A DNA stretch of 6,628 nt from JBCBKZ01 sp039026975 (GTDB lineage: Bacteria > Bacteroidota > Bacteroidia > J057): positions 1-6,628 of the forward strand of contig JBCCLI010000370.1 of the NCBI GenBank assembly GCA_039026975.1, given 5' to 3'. The position numbers and the translations under genes were made by a program. Below the pieces are notes generated by a model that saw nothing but the letters and a program-made list of their open reading frames with translations, was not told the DNA's origin and made no database searches. Below are positions 4,977 through 6,628 of the stretch, piece after piece; within the stretch, counting starts at the first letter, position 1, and every line of letters starts with the position of its first letter.

Positions 4977-6578
4977 TTAGCCATGAATATGCAAGAGCTG
5001 CCTTTCAAGTTGCTCTTTACGACCTTCTGGGAAACCGCTTAATCCTAGTGAAAGATTTTTACTGGTTAAAAAGCTGTGAATTTCCCTGATGGTTTCCATC
5101 CCACTACTGTCAATATCATGAATATGACTTCCATCCAAAATTACCTTTGAAAGCTGAGAGGAATATGGTTCTACGGCTTTTTGTACTTCCTCCAGATAGT
5201 GCTCTGAATTAGCAAAGTACAGTTGTTGGTTAAAATGTAGGGTTAAGGTATCAGCATCTGATTCCTGGCTTAGCTTCCCTTTATGTAACAAACCTGGAAT
5301 GAGAGACAGATTTTTACTAGCAGTCCTAAGGATCACTAAGCTAAGTGAAATCAGAACACCCAGTAATACCCCAGGTTCTATGCCCAGAATGAGGGTCCCC
5401 AAAAAAGTAATGATCATTACCCAGAAATCTCTTTTGCTGATATGCCATAGGTGGATAGCTTCTTTCCACTCAAATAAACTTCTTACCGCCAAGAGAATGA
5501 TAGCAGCTAGAATGGCTTTTGGGAGGTGGTAGAATGCCGAGGTTAAAAATAACAGAACCAAAAGGATCAAAGAAGCCGTAACCATGGAAGCTACCCCAGT
5601 TTTAGCCCCTGCTTCATTATTAATGGCTGAACGGGAAAAACTTCCAGAAGTGGGTAAAGACTGGAAGAAGCTACCTAAAAGCTTGGAAAATCCCAGGGCG
5701 AAAAGCTCCTGGTTAGGCCTGATTTTGTAAGACTTATGTTTAGCCTCTAAGGCTTTGGCAATCCCAATACTTTCTACAATTCCGATAACAGTTACTGTCA
5801 GTACAACGGGTAGCAGCATTTTCATATTAGCCCATTCCAGATTTGGAACCTCAAAAGAAGGTAGACCTGCGGGTACCTCTCTGATAATGGCTAGGCCTCG
5901 TTCACCTAGCCCTAGCCCCCAGCTCAGCAAAGTCCCCACTACCACGACTATCAGGGCTCCCGGAATGGCCCGGTTAACCCTTCTGAGGGTCAGCATAGTC
6001 CCTAAAGAGATTATGCTAAAAACGACTGAAAGAATATTGGTTTCTCCTATATGTTCCCATGCGTAACTGATGGTTTGGTGGATGTAACCGTATCGTGGGA
6101 TATCAAAGCCTAATACATCCTTCAGCTGACTAACGGCTATAATTACAGCAGCAGCAGAGGTAAATCCTGCAATCACGGGATGAGAGAGTAATTTGACCAG
6201 AAATCCCAAGCGTAAGAGGCTAAACAGGATCTGACAGATACCTATCATCAGACCGCAGAGGATGACAAGGGAAATATATTCAGGGGTTTCAGGTGTAGCG
6301 AACTGACTGACGCCAGCCAGCACCAGGATGACAGAAATAGCTACTGGGCCTATTGACAGTTGCCTGGAGGTCCCAAATAGGGCATACGCAAAGAGAGGGA
6401 CTAGCCCACCGTATAGCCCGTAAATAGGAGGGAGCCCTGCCAGGTAAGCATATGCCATCCCCTGAGGAACAAGCATAATTCCAACGGTCAAACCGGCAGT
6501 AAGATCATCTCTAACATCAGAACTACTATATTCTTCCAGGCTTTCAAGCAGGGGGAAAAGTCGAGCTAATCGTTTCAA
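4977..6578 (-). CDS. SulP family anion transporter with STAS domain
   Basis: This is an inner-membrane anion transporter or channel of the SLC26/SulP family, 533 residues long. The membrane domain covers about 25-420 and opens with 'DDLTAGLTVGIMLVPQGMAYAYLAGLPP' (24-51). The SulP signature 'PPIYGLYGGLVPLFAYALFGTSRQLSIGP' (50-78) follows, and 'LPTSGSFSRSAINNEAGAKT' (308-327) lies before the last helices. A C-terminal STAS domain (about 440-530) has 'LYFANSEHYLEEV' and 'LDGSHIHDIDSSGMETIREI', whose DSSG matches the phosphorylatable loop of anti-sigma-factor antagonists. The substrate may be sulfate, bicarbonate or a dicarboxylate; sequence alone does not decide. The start is TTG at 6578 with AGGA (6586-6583) ahead of it. 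The only nearby ATG (6583) is out of frame and meets TGA after two codons, and the next in-frame Met, residue 35, lies inside the first membrane segment. No clear terminator follows. Confidence 0.93.
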   Translation of the reverse strand: MKRLARLFPLLESLEEYSSSDVRDDLTAGLTVGIMLVPQGMAYAYLAGLPPIYGLYGGLVPLFAYALFGTSRQLSIGPVAISVILVLAGVSQFATPETPEYISLVILCGLMIGICQILFSLLRLGFLVKLLSHPVIAGFTSAAAVIIAVSQLKDVLGFDIPRYGYIHQTISYAWEHIGETNILSVVFSIISLGTMLTLRRVNRAIPGALIVVVVGTLLSWGLGLGERGLAIIREVPAGLPSFEVPNLEWANMKMLLPVVLTVTVIGIVESIGIAKALEAKHKSYKIRPNQELFALGFSKLLGSFFQSLPTSGSFSRSAINNEAGAKTGVASMVTASLILLVLLFLTSAFYHLPKAILAAIILLAVRSLFEWKEAIHLWHISKRDFWVMIITFLGTLILGIEPGVLLGVLISLSLVILRTASKNLSLIPGLLHKGKLSQESDADTLTLHFNQQLYFANSEHYLEEVQKAVEPYSSQLSKVILDGSHIHDIDSSGMETIREIHSFLTSKNLSLGLSGFPEGRKEQLERQLLHIHG

Positions 6579-6596
6579 ACCATCCTGTTAATGGTC

Positions 6597-6628
6597 CGAA
6601 AGTAGTATAAAATTACAGAGTTAAGAAA
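6597..6628 (-). promoter_or_regulatory. Possible promoter of sulP
   Basis: On the minus strand TTTC (6628-6625) and TACTTTCG (6604-6597) are 20 bases apart, close to the Bacteroidota TTTG and TAnnTTTG elements with one mismatch in each. The implied leader to the TTG start is short, about 12 bases. The upstream element touches the window edge, so the context cannot be judged. Confidence 0.28.

Noticed and set aside
5755..6066. Open plus-strand frame of 103 codons inside sulP.
   Set aside because: It is antisense to transmembrane coding sequence. Its Thr/Ser/Pro-rich composition is typical of a shadow frame.

Overview
The window looks like a chromosomal segment of a Bacteroidota bacterium, most likely a Cytophagales-type marine or soil lineage. 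This rests on moderate GC, start codons with almost no Shine-Dalgarno sequence, promoter-like elements of the Bacteroidota type (TTTG or TTG, about 20 bases, then TAnnTTTG), and protein types common in that phylum (DUF6624, exported SRPBCC proteins, a cytidine deaminase of about 165 residues). The genus call is inference; no ribosomal or other marker gene is present.

Layout: seven complete genes all lie on the minus strand, so transcription runs from right to left. In that order they are a SulP anion transporter with a STAS domain (6578-4977, TTG start), ATP-dependent phosphoenolpyruvate carboxykinase pckA (4797-3217), a strong intrinsic terminator (3190-3157), cytidine deaminase (3115-2615), a NemR/YxaF-like TetR regulator (2590-2009), an exported SRPBCC/START-like protein (1948-1349), a second intrinsic terminator (1308-1281), an exported DUF6624 protein (1224-574) and a small cytosolic SRPBCC protein (526-89). 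At the left edge the last 27 codons of a plus-strand gene (1-84) converge on the last SRPBCC gene with only four bases between the stop codons.

How the genes fit together: sulP and pckA are housekeeping transport and gluconeogenesis genes. The pckA leader has a 16-base direct repeat plus a perfect inverted repeat that look regulatory. The cdd-tetR-SRPBCC block between the two terminators is the most interesting unit. A 9-base motif, ATTAGACCA on the plus strand, occurs in the short gaps just before tetR and just before the exported SRPBCC gene. It contains the TAGACC/GGTCTA half-site I recall for NemR- and LmrA/YxaF-type repressors. The simplest reading is a self-regulated TetR circuit controlling an exported small-ligand-binding protein, possibly responding to electrophiles. 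Nothing else suggests a new multi-gene system: I see no mobile element, CRISPR array, tRNA or rRNA. No gene-free stretch exceeds 300 bases.
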